Below are positions 49,501-61,701 of a DNA stretch of 64,000 bases, in pieces; within the stretch, counting starts at the first letter, position 1, and every line of letters starts with the position of its first letter. Position numbers and translations under genes: made by a program. The notes under the pieces are model-generated. The model was not told the DNA's origin, did no database searches, and saw nothing but the letters and a program-made list of their open reading frames with translations. Source of the stretch: Clusia tigrina. Lineage: Eukaryota > Arthropoda > Insecta > Diptera > Clusiidae. The stretch covers positions 169,319,315-169,383,314 of the forward strand of contig OV050030.1 of NCBI GenBank assembly GCA_920105625.2, read 5' to 3'.

Positions 49501-50090
49501 TAAATTTCTTTGAATATTCCGGACGATGCAATATAGCGAGTGTCGAAGCTCGTCAGGTGTCAGCGATTGGTCTCCGTTGGAGGCGGACTCTTTCGCATGT
49601 GGAGTGAATCGGAATAGCCGGCTTACGATGCGCGTCTTGTGTAGCAACTTGGACGTTCAAAAAGAAAGTTGTTCTTTTTATTGTGCAATTTGCCTCTTCA
49701 CCATTAACATCAGTACGTGGCCACTTTTCTCGATTTTGTTGTAGAAAAGCTGGACCAGTAAACCAGATGGAGTCTACCAGTTCAGCCATCGACGTGCCGC
49801 GAGTGTTGATCTCGGCAGGGTTGCTGGTAGTTGGAACGTGTCGCCAGTTGCAATTAGTGGTGGATTCCAGCGTGAAAGCAGATGCGCGCTGGCGACTCCA
49901 ATTTTGGTTGCGTCCTCTTTTTGACTGGTGCAACTCGACACTTTGCTGTGAATAGATTAACAGAAAAGTTTCCATTATTATCGCTCACTCGAACATATAC
50001 GCAACAACCATATGCGCGTATTGATGCGTCGCTAAAACCATACATCTGAATACTTTTCATTTACAAACGGTGCGACGAAAACATAGCGGG
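49501..50090 (-). pseudogene. BEL-3 RNase H and linker
   Basis: MYGFSDASIRAYGCCVYVRV and LFTAKCRVAPVKKRT (50060-49900). Then, after a shift, WRHVPTTSNPAEINTRGTSM and VDSIWFTGPAFLQQNREKWP (49860-49710), the typical BEL linker between RNase H and integrase. A deletion removes the WTDA block that BEL-1 retains. Confidence 0.78.
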
Positions 50091-50538
50091 GTAATTTTAT
50101 CATATGCAGATTTTTTAGATCATTTATGAAGTTTTTAAAATCATCTTTGGGTATTTTCGGAAGCTCTGTATCCCAATCGATTTTCATTATCCATAAGTTT
50201 TGCAATCAGACTCTTGGTTGTATTAAAAGACGTGCCAGTGACCCCATAGGATCGAAAATTGAAGACGAAAGTGACAAAATTGAGCGTTTTGTATACGTCG
50301 TGTATTGTTTTTTGGGCTGAAACGAAAATAATAACAAATCCTGCTGTGGGTCCCATGAAATGCCGAGTGCATTTGAAACAAGAGGCTCATTGATATTCAT
50401 ATTGATGAGTTCTATCGATTTGTTTTGAAATTGCGGGTGATTCGATTTAATTTTGGCCAATTCAAACCCGCCCTTTTGCAATAATTGAGTAATTTCATTA
50501 TTGATGATTATGAGCTGTTCGATATCGTTAGCGCCTGT
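50091..50538 (-). pseudogene. BEL-3 reverse transcriptase, C-terminal half
   Basis: Begins ITGANDIEQLIIINNEITQL directly after the insertion junction (50535-50538, CTGT), then LQKGGFELAKIKSNHPQF, NALGISWDPQQDLLLFSFQP and SILSLSSSIFDPMGSLARLL. It continues the RT half that lies at 62221-62740; the two were contiguous before an 11.7-kb insertion. Confidence 0.85.
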
Positions 50539-50702
50539 GATGTGAGTTAGAATCAAGCTACCTACGCGTAGTTGACTCACAGCACCGGTTCCTAACCGAT
50601 ACTACACATTTGGTGTGGTTATCTTTGCGCAATTAAATTCATTAAGAGAGCATATATTTTTAGGGTGCATATATTGTAAATGAATGGTATTTATGTATTA
50701 AT
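50539..50702 (+). repeat. 5' LTR fragment of the forward LTR element
   Basis: TGTGAGTTAGAATCAAGCTACC... to ...TATTTATGTATTAATTA matches 61706-61868. The remaining ~350 bp of the LTR are missing; the Jockey poly(T) starts at 50703. Confidence 0.9.
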
Positions 50703-52780
50703 TATTTTTTTTCTCATTTATTATTTATTGTTTCTTCAATATAAATTGGACTAACAATAAGTAATCAAATCTTAGCTCTAAAACTGTTTATTGTTAAGTC
50801 CAGCCTACGCTAGACGAAAAAATATAGTTTCTACGATTGCTTCTGTGAATGTCTTTCACGTCTCGCCTAATCGGCTGAGAGCAAGGGTGTCTCTCCTTCT
50901 CAGCCGAGTGTGACCTCTATAATTTATAATATTGCGGGCCAGTGGATTTGGGTGGAACTGAAGCTTCTTAATATACGTTGTCACATGTTTTGAAAACACA
51001 TTTTTTACCATCGGGACGTTTAGATCTTTGTGAATGCTCCATATGCATTGCAATGCACCATATTGGTTTTAGAATCGAGTCGTATAGTAGAAGTTTACAG
51101 TCTAGGCTTAGTGTAGAATTTTTTCCCAATAAGCCAGTTAATTTGAACTGTTTGAAGTTTCATTTGGATCAACTTTGCTTCTATGTGGGTTTTCCATATT
51201 AATCGATGATCAAGATGAATACCGAGGTATTTATTCTCGCTGTGTTGCGGTATAGTCTGGGTGTTGATATGGATAGGCGTGCATGTTTCCCTGCTCAATG
51301 TAAATGTAATATGTACACATTTTTGTTCGGTCACCTTTATCCTCCATTGTTGTAGCCATTTTTCCAACTGAGATATATTCCTGTAATTTGCGGGATGCTT
51401 CTTGAGGGTTTTCGTGGACGCTTAGGAAAGCTGTATCATCAGCGAATGTTGATACGTGGATATTATTGCTTATTGGCATATCAGAGGCGTATATCAAATA
51501 TAAGATAGGACCCAAGATGCTGCCTTGGGGAACTCCGGCTTGAATCGGTTGAGGTGTGCTCAGAAAATTACCTTCTTTGATGATAAATTTTCGTCCAGTT
51601 AAATAGTCTTTAAATAGCTTATGAGTGTTTGCGGGTAAGTTTTGCTTTCATTTCAAAATTAAACCTTCATGCCATACTTTATCAAAAGCCTGGGAAACGT
51701 CAATGAAGAGGGCAGAACAATATTTCTTTTCTTCGAACGTTTTTCTAACTACGCTATATACAAGTCTATGTGTTTGTTCAATAGTGCTATGTTTTCTTCT
51801 GAATCCAAATTGATGATCTGGAATGCATCCATTCTCATTTAGTATGGGGTCAGCTTGTTCATAAGTAGTTTTTCAAATAGTTTTGACATGTTAGATAATA
51901 GGCTAATAGGTATATTAGATTCTGCTTTCGTATGGTCTTTTCCGAAACGAAACCTTCCAGTCAGTAGGATACGGTTGGAGGCGTAAAATAACGTTAAAAA
52001 TGAAAAGAATTATTTTTCTTACTATACGGGGCAGTTCTAAAAGCATTTTATTACTGATTTTGTCATTACCTGGGGCTTTCCTCGGGATTAAGCCAGCAAT
52101 AGCGGTTTCAATATCTGGAATATTAAATCTCAGAGGAATCGCTACTTCCGCGACCACTGTTGGCAGCTCAAGTATATCAGCAGATATGTTTGGAGTGAAA
52201 ACGGTTTTCAAATGGTTTACAAAAAGATTCCCCTTTTCAGTATCAGTTCTTCCCCAAGCTCCGCCCAAAGTTCGTAGGGGAGGCTTACATATCTCACGTT
52301 TTTGAAGTCCTCTGTTTGTTAGCCATAGCGAATAATCTGTTTGTGGAGAAGTTTCTGCAGAGATGCTGATTTTTTATATTCTAATAATTTTCTAAGTTGT
52401 TTGCTACATTCTTTGAGCCTAACTTTTAACTGCGGGTATCTGTATCGTTGCCATCTTCTTCGAACTCTCCTTTTTTCTGACAATAGCCATTCTACATTTA
52501 CAGACTGGATTCTTTGATATCTGACCTGTCGATTGGTAGAAGTAGCATGTTCAACAGCTTGCTTGAGGATTTCATCTAGGTTTCTAATAGAGCCATCTAT
52601 GTCTGCAAGCGTTCTTAACAGCACGCTATCCGTGCAATGGGTACTGAGGTATTTCTTGTATTTCAACCAGTTAACATGTGTAACTGACGTCCCTTCGGGG
52701 TGATTAACCGGGATCCCCAGAAAGTATGCTTACCGTTAAAATCACCAGCTGGCAGAAAACGTGGCCCTATTGATTTATAA
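50703..52780 (-). mobile_element. Jockey-clade LINE, reverse strand, 5'-truncated and internally deleted
   Basis: 3' poly(A) read as T run at 50703-50711. It covers part of the endonuclease end (about 52770-52680), RT and C-terminus. The endonuclease C-terminal half is deleted, so GDFN-WGSRLIN-type sequence is fused to HVNWLKYKKYLSTH. Same family as the forward LINE at 57600-60378. Confidence 0.82.
50830..52780 (-). pseudogene. Jockey-clade ORF2 (EN end, RT)
   Basis: Right to left: FWGSRLINPEGTSV-type end of endonuclease near 52740-52690, VNWLKYKKYLSTHC, EWLLSEKRRVRRRWQRYRYP (52666-52319), TDTEKGNLFVNHLKTVFTPN, IAGLIPRKAPGNDKISNKML (52268-51915). Shifted fragments follow, then GPILYLIYASDMPISNNIHV and STFADDTAFLSVHENPQEAS (51515-51231) with the catalytic FADD. 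Then WRIKVTEQKCVHITFTLSRE (51367-51095) and the C-terminal YIKKLQFHPNPLARNIINY (51053-50856). Several breaks. Confidence 0.82.
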
Positions 52781-53531
52781 AATTTACTGTATTGACTTTC
52801 TACGCTACAGTTTTCTTTCTATGTGGAATACTGTTTGTTTTGTTAAGTAATAAAGCTTAAAACTGGTTGGTATACTATTACTCGTTTTAGTATATAAAAT
52901 CATAAATTTTCAGGACAAATGATGAGGTTAATGAAAAAGAAAAGTATAAACGAAATCGGGTTTAGTGAGAACATAGTGGAATCAAAGTGAAAGTTAGGTG
53001 TTTAGTATTATGTGGCAAATTTTAGTTGTAGCACATTGTATTCTATATTGGATATAATATTGATCCATCGATTGTACCTGGAAGAGTTCCATGTTAGACA
53101 TCAATTTTTCTCTGATTTAAAAAAAAAGAAGTTTGGGAAGTGAACTTCGGAACAATGAACGACAGCTGATGGACATAACTTAGTTACTAAAGGACGGAAA
53201 GCGTTTTGGCACAAGGAAAAGAGGAGGAGTACAGAAGCGGGAACGGAAGCGAATGGCGTATCTAAGAGAGGTACTAAAGGAGGCAAATAAATTGTGGCAA
53301 GAGGTATGCCAATTGGAGGAGCAGCAATTCAAGAGACGTGGGATGCTATAAGAATAGTATCGGTGTTATGCAATTAATTTGTTAGTTTAAGTGTCACCAC
53401 TAATTGAAAACAAGTATTTAATGATTAATAAAGTTTTAAAATAAAAAAAAACAAAGCAAGTTGCAGCATTTATTATTTTTGGAATTTGATTTTGGAATTC
53501 ACAGTTTCGTAGATAAGAAGTTGTTCAGCCT
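52781..53531 (+). other. leader region ahead of the forward gag
   Basis: No recognised LTR or gene. It contains TTAGTATATAAAATC near 52890, a 45-codon reading block KRGGVQKRERKRMAYLREVL...(53218-53352) rich in charged residues, AATAAAG near 53427 and an A-rich tract (AAAATAAAAAAAAAC) at 53438-53452. It may contain a short transcript end or a second small element. Confidence 0.35.
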
Positions 53532-55713
53532 ATGGAAGAGCCAAGAGCAGCTATAAGATTGCTAGAAGCTCAAAAGCTGCAGAGCGAGGCAATCCAGAAG
53601 AGAATCAGGAACTGTAGGAAGGATAATAAGGCACAAAAGAATAGGGAGTATTACCATAAGCGCATAGCGCCTTGTTGAAGACATTCAATGATAACAACGA
53701 GGAGTTGTTAAATTTTAAGGCATGTTGTGGTGACAAGGAGTACTTTGCCAAGGATTATCCGTTATATGTCAACGGTTTAACACGGGACTGGTTGACCAAC
53801 TTCAGATTGGATCTGGAGGAGCTGGAAGCACAAGAAGATAGTCCTAGTTCGCAGGAGGACAAGGCTCAAGACAATTTAAGGCCTTTACAGACGGAGGTAA
53901 AATTATTTACAGAAAAGCTATTTGAAAGTTGGAAGCGGCAACGAGCAAGAGTGAAGCCCAGGTGCTCTGGAGATTGGCGAGGGACGGTGAAAACTTGTCA
54001 ACTTTGGAAGCAGCACACCAAGCATTAGCGACTATTCAGAGTCGAACGGAGGAGAAATTTTTTCAAATCTTCAAGGATACAGAAGAGTGTAAGACAAATA
54101 CAGAATTTCTCGAGAATAAAACTAGGGAACTTTCTAGGCAACTCCGAGAAACCGAGGAAGCCACATAGTATCTGGAGAAGGAAAATCTAGAGCTTAAGAG
54201 AATAGGAGCAAGTGCTAAACCAGCAAGAGTAAGATCGGCATCAACCTCTCTAATACATACACAAACAGTACTACCTTTGCCACCAGAAGTTCGCTGGCCG
54301 GAATATTTAACTCCGGAAGAGATAGGTCGTATGGTAAAGCCCAGATTAGTATTGAGTGAAGAGAGGGAAGTGGAATTGTAGTTTGGCGCATCCGAGATCG
54401 GTTTCGACCCTTTTTCGCCGGGAAGTCCGATAAATAATAAAAATCAGGTATATCTGCCAAACGAGCCAGAAGCAGTAACAGTGCAGCAAAGTCTCTATAC
54501 AGTGGACAGTATTTCGCCTGTACGAGCAAACGTCGAAGATTAATAAGTTTGAGTCCGTCACTGGTAAAGTATATTTCAGATCCGGGAGGAGTGAATTTGG
54601 AAACCACTCAAAAAGACAACGCTCAAGTTTTACCAGCCATAAGTAAAACAAGAATATGTAAAATGGGTATAGAGGAGATTTCAAAGGCAGTAGCAAGGCT
54701 AGTACCTGTGTTTACTGGTGCTGCTTCAGAAAATTTACGGTCAGAACTCAACAGGTTCATTCAAGGTTGTGAACTTGTAAAGCGAAGCATGAGCCTTGAT
54801 GAGGTGCGGACTTCTTGGACTGTGTTAAGCAAAGGTTATTTGGAGATGCATACAACCTTGTGCTGCCAAAGCAATTCGCAACTGTGAACGAGCTTTACGG
54901 CCTTCTAAAGAGAACCTATTTAAGGAGATAACTCTGGAAGACATATCCCAAGAGATCAGAATCGGAAAGCAGCTCGCAGGTGAAGACATACGTGCCTTTG
55001 CTAGGCGGTTAGAGTCACTTCGGATGATGCCCCAGCAAATAATAAAAAATAAGTACAATGGCGTTGGAGATACAGCACTATTATATGAAGTTGACAAGTC
55101 GGTGTTAACAACTTTCGTAGTGGGCCTCCGCAACTCCGCTCTAAAGATTCATATGCTGAATAGCAGAATAGGAAATCTGGAGGATTTTGTAGAAGAAGCA
55201 ATTAGAGCACAAGTCCTCGTGGAACGGAGTACGGTCGGTTTGGGAGAGGTACATATGTTCGAAAGCAGACAGGACAGTTTAACTGCCGCTGTCATGGATA
55301 GAGAGGGAAGTAATTCCGTTTCAAACATATACAGAGGAGCGTATAATCCCGGTGTATCCGACAACAGAGCCGCGACTGCGAGAAATCCGTACAGGGGGTT
55401 TGTACCGAGGGCACCCAAATGTTCGTTCTGCCGTAAGCAAGGGCATGAATGCGTTACACGCAAAAACACGCCCTACTGTATGGAGTGCCAAACATATGGT
55501 CATGAGGCAAGTATACAGTGCCAAGTTGCCACTAAATGGGATCAAAGTAGAAGGCAGCCAGCTACGAGGCGCCCGGTTCTACCTTTGAGGGACAGCAGGG
55601 GTCCCCAGGGAAGACATCCTTTCAAAACTGGGAGTGGTGAGCAGCGACCAAATTGGAATTCCAGAAGTGAACCAAGGATTGGCAACAACATACAGGGGTT
55701 GAGATCCCAATAA
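53532..55713 (+). pseudogene. gag of the forward gypsy-type element
   Basis: ATG at 53535 (MEEPRAAIRLLEAQKLQSEA), then shifts: 53672-54028 (NEELLNFKACCGDKEYFAKD), 53929-54168 (coiled ENKTRELSRQLRETEEA), a Pro-rich linker VLPLPPEVRWPEYLTPEEIG near 54270-54330, and the capsid-like block LVPVFTGAASENLRSELNRF with FIQGCELVKRSMSLDEVRTS (54549-54887). Finally, an open 229-codon part at 55024-55713 with RNSALKIHMLNSRIGNLEDF and two knuckles, CSFCRKQGHECV and YCMECQTYGHEASIQC. A large gag (about 700 codons) with at least four breaks. Confidence 0.78.
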
Positions 55714-55714
55714 A

Positions 55715-56011
55715 GTGCAAAAGTATCAGCTACAACGAGCGCACGAGTTGGTTAGAGAAAACCAGGAGTGTGCTAAACGGGTAGCCAGGGAAGCCTACAA
55801 AAAGGTACTAAACCCAGTAGTCTTTCATGTGGGTGACCAGGTACTAATGAAGAATCAGGCTAGGAGAAACAAATACTCACCTGTTTGGGTAGGACCAAAT
55901 GTAGTAGCAGAGATCCGCAGCCCAGTTACTACAGTCGTAACAATTAAGGGCAAGCATAAGAAGCTACATAATAATTTATTGAAATTGTTCCACATGAGAC
56001 CACACAACTAA
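55715..56011 (+). pseudogene. integrase C-terminal tail fused after gag
   Basis: QKYQLQRAHELVRENQECAK, NPVVFHVGDQVLMKNQARRN, KYSPVWVGPNVVAEIRSPVT, KKLHNNLLKLFHMRPHN and TAA. This is the tail of a gypsy-type integrase. It begins one base after the gag stop TAA (55711-55713), so protease, RT, RNase H and most of integrase have been removed by a deletion whose edge falls at the gag end. Confidence 0.8.
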
Positions 56012-57599
56012 AGACATGTGTTAACAGTGTTTTACAAGTGTAAACACAAGAATAACAATGTAAATATGTACGTGTGTATATCAAATAATACACACAGAGC
56101 CGATTTTCAAAGTCATTGCCAGCAGAATTGTGCCAATTAAACTCGGGCGAATAAAATTGACGTAGTGTAAATATGCTTATTAGGCACGGTAGCCGAATGA
56201 AGAACCTTTGAGAAAAATATTTTTATTAAAATATTAAATAATAATTCAAAATAAAATCTTAAGACAGTCGTGGATAAGTAATATAAAACTTAACTTAAAA
56301 TATATACATACATACATGCGGCAGTTTATGCTGGTTTACCGCTGGTGAAGTAATTATATATATGTATGTATGTGTATAATGTACAGAATGAATCTACGAA
56401 CGTATATTTAAAGAAGTAAGTATTCTAGTTAAGAGGAATGGGTATGTATATTTTTGCAGATATTTACATACTGTAGCAGGCTACCGTTTATCGCTTAGAA
56501 AACTAGCGTTTGGGGAATTGAAATGTATATATATATACTCGTACATTGAATTAGAACAATTAGCTTACCATTACAATTAATTATAAAATGCCATTGGCAA
56601 TTAATTATAAAATGCCTTGAATGTAAAAGAGCACGTTGCATGGTGTAGGGAAATACACTTGTTAATGGATATATACATACCAGGCTAGTAGTATATTGAT
56701 GTATATAGAGTAGTTAGATGCAATGAAAAATTGAGTCATGCAATGGATAATTTTTTCACATGAACGGGTTTATCTTTTATTTACTCGCTTGTGTAAGATG
56801 GGAAACTAGTTTTGCCCAGAATTGATATAAAATTTTGTTTATGTCAGAGGGCAAATGAATTTGAAAATTTAAAAAATATTATATAAAAAGAGAAATGATA
56901 TGAAACAAATTATGAAATATTTAAACAAAAAAAAAAGTTATTAAAAGAAACCAATATATGAAGAACAAATAAATTAAAAAAGAATGACTATGACTATTTT
57001 TCCTAAACGAATTTTGGTTCTTACAAATTTCACAAAATAAGTACAGATTATTACATATTAAATATTCAAAATATACTCGCATTAAGAAAAGCTATAATTA
57101 AAAAATTATAATCTGTGTAAAAGTTCACATTAAACACAAAAGTAGTTTAGAAAATAATTAGAGTTACAGAAAATAATTATTCAATTTCTAAGTTTATAAT
57201 GAAATAAGTGTAATAGCCAGTAAGAATAATTAAAACTCGGCAAGCCCGATACATGTATAAAAGTATTGTTTTTAGCTATTCAGGCGTTAGTTTATTTTTT
57301 TACTTTCACTTTCAAGTAGAATGTCGGTGTTCAATTCTCCGCTCATTGAGTTGATCTTTTTTCTTTTTAATATATCAAAAATAAAAAATTAAAAAATATC
57401 TACGAGTGTAAAGTTTGCATTATAGTGGTAAGCATTTTTGTTGACTAGACTTTATGAGCAAGCCAAAAACAATTAATTAATCACACACAAAGATTTCAAA
57501 TTAGTGGTTCCAAACAAAAAACAACAACAAAAGAAGGAAAAAAAATAAACATAAACAAAAACAATTTACATAAACAAAAACAATTTACAATTCGCACTC
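56012..57599. other. AT-rich stretch without recognisable genes
   Basis: 1.6 kb with no coding block. Seen: TATATATGTATGTATGTG repeats near 56350, a purine run AAGAGGAATGGG near 56432, a promoter-like GTATAAAAG at about 57257 followed by CTATTCAGGCGTTAG, and a 20-bp tandem duplication ACATAAACAAAAACAATTT at 57550-57590. The promoter-like site may belong to the Jockey LINE's upstream flank or to an unrecognised LTR. Confidence 0.4.
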
Positions 57600-57693
57600 A
57601 CCGCCACAAGCGAGAGATCGATGTCTCACCCGCGCGTGTCCCCCGCATGCACCAATAGACAGTAATCAACAAATCAATTTAAACCCAACGGAG

Positions 57694-58389
57694 ATGATCT
57701 CTTACAATACTTCAGCACATGCGCAATTAACACAAGTAATTCAAGAAACGGTAAGCACTGAGCACGCTCAAACATCCAAGCTAGTCACACCCACACCAAT
57801 AAAAGTAATAAACACGCAGAAGCAAAACAATATTGCTCTTTGCGCAACAAAAAAAATAAGCACAAATTCTCAAGCAGACTCGGCTAAATATGCCAGCAAA
57901 CTTACAGGTCTCTTGGAGTGGACAATGTGCCTCTCCAAATTCAACAGCATCTCCTGCAACACAAATAAAAAACAAAATGCACATACTGTACTCGTATGCG
58001 ATGAGTGTGGCGACTTCCATCCATCAAAGGAATGCAAGCTGAACAAAAGTGAGAAGGATTAAAAAAAATGCAGCAATTTTGGGGGGTATGATACTGCTAA
58101 CTACAGAGGCTGCCCGATATATACACAACTAAAAACCAGTATGAACCAAACTGCTAAGACAGTTCGCATCCAAAATATAGATATATTGCTATATATATGC
58201 GTAGCTAATGTACTGAAAACTGGCGTTTCAGATAAACCGAGTCACCGTATGCAACCTCAAAATTTAGAAACGTTAATATTTAACTTGTCTCAGTGTATTA
58301 CTAACTTCATGTCCTCGATGCAATCTATGATTCAAGAGCTTGTACATAACCAAAACTTACTTATGAAAACTCTACTTTCACAAAAATGA
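57694..58389 (+). pseudogene. Jockey-clade ORF1 (gag-like), one frameshift
   Basis: ATG at 57694 (MISYNTSAHAQLTQVIQETV). The frame has a knuckle-like VLVCDECGDFHPSKECKL and stops at 58060 in an A8 run. In the next frame KCSNFGGYDTANYRGCPIY continues the knuckle region into MNQTAKTVRIQN and ends LLMKTLLSQK with TGA at 58387-58389. One base in the A run would join the frames. The protein would be the RNA-binding ORF1p. The stop overlaps the ORF2 ATG as ATGA. Confidence 0.8.
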
Positions 58390-60180
58390 ATGTTATAAAA
58401 ATATGTCACTGGAATGCTAACGGTATTAACCAATACAAAATTGAATTAAAAAAATTTCTAGACGGTAACAGCATAGACATCATGCTTATCTCAGAAACAC
58501 ATTTAACTGTAAAATATAACTTCAAACTAGCAGGCTATAATTTTTACTCAACAAACCACCCACAAGGAAAAGATTATGGTGGTACGGAAATTATAATTAA
58601 GGCTCGATTAAAGCATTACTTTCTGGAATCCTAAGCAAAAAAAACCTCCATTCTCTTTACAGTGGTTGGGTGAGCCAATAGTAATTTCATCAGTCTATTG
58701 TCCTCCTAGGTTTCCTATTTCCACAACCGATTTTGTTTCTTTCTTTAAATCGCTCGGTAACAAATTTCTCTCTTCCGGAGACTTCAATTCTAAACATACC
58801 TACTGGGGCTCACGGTTAATCAACCCTAAAGGGAAGCAATTGTTTAATGCGCTGATAGACTCTCGGAATGGTCTAGACTTTGAAACATCTGGAAAACCTA
58901 CATACTGACCAACTGATCAAAGAAAAATTCCCGATCTTATTGACTTTGGCATAACTAAAAATATTGAAAGGTGTTTCTTGGAAACCGAGCCCTGTTTCGA
59001 CTTATCATCCGATCACTCACCGGTGATAATATATTTAAAAAAAAGACCAGAGTTCATTGAAAAAACAATAAAACTGACCTCCAAGAAAACAAACTGGCTC
59101 AAATATCGCAAATATATTAGTACCCACGTGTGCGTTGAAACAAAACTTAAGAGTGGAGAGGACAGTGAATCAGCGACGCAGGCTCTTGGATCAATAATAA
59201 AAGCAGCTGCTATTAGTGCCATGCCCGCACAGAACTCAACTAAAACTAACGCGAGGCACACTACGTCACACAATGTGGAATGCTTCGTTAGAGAAAAGAG
59301 AAGATTAAGGCGTAAATGGCAAAAATACTAATAGATCTCCAGCACTAGGAGTAAAATTAAAGTCATTACAAAATCAGCTAAAAAACACTCTAAGGGAGAG
59401 GAAAAGGAAGAAAACCTTAATAAGTACCTTGAAGATTTGGCTCCTCTCAAAGTCACCAATTACTCCCTCTGGAGAGCGACAAGAATGGTTAAAACACCGA
59501 AGGATAGTGCATCGCCTCTAAGACAAAGCGATGGAACTTGGACAAAAACAGAAGAAGAAAAAGGCAACTTATTTGCAGCACATCTGAGGTCAGTATTTCA
59601 ACCTAACCCGCAGACCGGCAACAACACTAGCATACAGAATTTTTCAATTACGAAGTCAGCAATACCATTTCATTTCAAACCAAAGAAAGTTATACGGCTA
59701 TGTACAACGAGTCTAAAAGCAAAAAAGGCACCTGGTTGTGACTTAATTACTAATAAAATGGTAAGTGAATTACCGCAAATAGCTCTGACACATCTCACAC
59801 ATATTTTTAACTCCACGGTTAGCCTCCCGGGATTTAGAGGAACACCTTAAAAAAATAGAAAGTTGGCTAGCAGATTGGCGTATCAAAGTAAATGAGCAAA
59901 AAAGTGTACATGGCTGTAATTAAACCGATTTGGACTTATGGTATTCAGATATGGGGCACTACTAGTGCATCAAATTAGCAAATTCAAAGGTCTCAATCGA
60001 AAATTCTGAGAACGATCAGCGGCGCTCCATGGTTCGTCAGAAACGAAAATATTCACCGCGACCTTAATATAGCACCCGTTGAAGAAAAACAAAATACTAA
60101 ACCAAACTTCAGTGTCATCCTAACGAACTCGCAAGGAATCTGCTTCAAAGGATGAATACATCTCGTCTTAAAAGGCCACT
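58386..60180 (+). pseudogene. Jockey-clade ORF2 (EN, RT remnant)
   Basis: ATG at 58386. Endonuclease: IKICHWNANGINQYKIELKK, IDIMLISETHLTVKYNFKLA (Glu), VISSVYCPPRFPIS, SSGDFNSKHTYWGSRLINPK (Asp/Asn), LSSDHSPVI (terminal SDH), with TAA at ~58632 and TGA at ~58906 in between. Linker: TNWLKYRKYISTHVCVE and FVREKRRLRRKWQKY. RT start: EEEKGNLFAAHLRSVFQPNP and LKAKKAPGCDLITNKMVSEL. Deletion at ~59825, then WLADWRIKVNEQKSV, VIKPIWTYGIQIWGTT and HPNELARNLLQRMNTSRLKR. No FADD block remains. Confidence 0.83.
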
Positions 60181-60378
60181 TTTTACAAATAGAGTTTCTT
60201 TATATTTATATTTCTACTTTTATTTTTTCTACATACTCGTAATTTACATAATACTTGAACTAAAATTGCTCTAAGCACTGGCGCGGAGCATCAATTTATT
60301 TATTAGTTGTAAGCTTTGTAAAATTATTGTTGGTTTCGATTGAAAAGATGCAATAAATCCATGTTGAATTAAAAAAAG

Positions 60379-61688
60379 GGCGTTGGTGAACAGACAAGGA
60401 CATCTGGATGGTTCAATATTGCGCAGCAGGAACCTGGAAGGGACTTCCTGCTGCGTCGAAGACAGAATAAGAGGTTAACCAACATCCACGATACCGGTAG
60501 ATAAAATGCAAGAGCAGCAAACAAAAATTTGACTGAATAAGAAGAAGTGAGAAGACGTGGAAGAAGTGTAATCAGTAATCCGCAAAGGAATAAAGACGAG
60601 ATTTGCAACGACGATGTCCCGAGATAATTTTTGGTTGGAAGAAAATGAAAACAAAATTCGTGAGAATTCATTTTTATATGAAAGAGTAGAAGAGCTTCCA
60701 ACTTGCCATGTACGAGATGACTACGATTTAAGCTTATGAAAAAATGGAGATGGTTCCGGTTGAATACAAGAGTCTCTATCTGACAAGTAAAAAACTGATA
60801 ATATTTGAGTTTAATTGCATAACTGACGAAATGGCATGAAAAATCCAACGTGTGTGCCATTATTACATATGTCAGTATGTATATTGTATTATGGTCTAGA
60901 AAGAGGAAGGATAATTTTAGCCACAACCCGAGGTCACTCCGTAATTTTAACGAGAAACTGCTACAACAACAATAATAACCACAACTACCATCGTTCAGTT
61001 AGCTTCGCAGAATAATCTCCTGGCGCAAAAAATCGTTTTAACCACGAAAAGATCAAGCACTACATAGCCACGCCTTATCGGCTAACTTCATAACGTTTAC
61101 CCCAACTAAGTAAATATCCAGTGTTACTTACTAAGCGAATATTTATTTTGACTTCGTCAGAAGCGCATCTAGTCGCACAAGCTTGCATCATCTTTTTACG
61201 TACCGGTCCAGAAAGAAGGGAGGGGTATACGGAGTTCATCGAGGGATTTCACTCCGACAACAGCGTCCGTCAACTGGACCAGCACGTAGTAGAGGTCGCA
61301 GTATAATATAAGATTTTAGGTATAAAAGAGAGTTGTGCTATTGTATAGATGTTTGTATATACGCCAATGAGAAAAGAGTCAATAAAAGACCAAACTATAA
61401 AAAGGGGAATATAAGAAAAAAATGATAGATAAAAATAAAAGAACAAAAACAAAGTAACAAAAAAAAACTACAAAAGAAAAGCTAGAGAAAAAAAAATATA
61501 TAGAAAAGAAGAGAATAAAAAGGAAAAAAAACCGGGATAGAACCCAAATAAAGCGATTTTAAGAAAAAAAAAAAATAAAACAAATTATATGTATGCACTA
61601 AAGAGTTAAATAGATGCACATAATTGTTTACAGTGGAAGAAAAATATTGTAGAGATTTAATGGAAGTTAGTTGCACTATCTTCTTTTA
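60379..61688 (+). other. 3' region of the forward LTR element, no gene recognised
   Basis: Scattered short frames only (for example MSRDNFWLEENENKIREN at about 60615 and MLLTKRIFILTSSEAHLVAQ at 61121, the latter not ATG-verified as coding). 61300-61600 is extremely purine-rich on the plus strand. In position it would be the env/3' untranslated part before the polypurine tract. A 185-codon reverse frame here shows no motif. Confidence 0.4.
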
Positions 61689-61701
61689 GAAAGAAGGGGG
61701 G
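61689..61701 (+). other. polypurine tract of the forward LTR element
   Basis: AGAAAGAAGGGGG directly before the 3' LTR (GATGCTGTGAG...), the normal site of plus-strand priming. Confidence 0.75.

Larger units (their letters stand above)
57600..60378 (+). mobile_element. Jockey-clade LINE, forward strand, RT deleted
   Basis: ORF1 (57694-58389), ORF2 endonuclease and RT start (58386-59850), then a deletion that removes the RT palm, then thumb and C-terminal blocks and a 3' end at the A run 60372-60378 (after GCAATAAATCCATGTTG). The 5' border is uncertain. Same family as the reverse LINE at 50703-52780 (shared TNWLKYRKYISTH-type block). Confidence 0.85.

Noticed and set aside
49683..49955. Forward frame overlapping BEL-3 RNase H linker
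   Set aside because: The reverse strand carries the recognisable BEL block (WRHVPTTSNPAEINTRG).
60369..60926. 185-codon reverse open frame
   Set aside because: No ATG at its start, no motif, low-complexity hydrophobic composition typical of antisense to purine-rich DNA.
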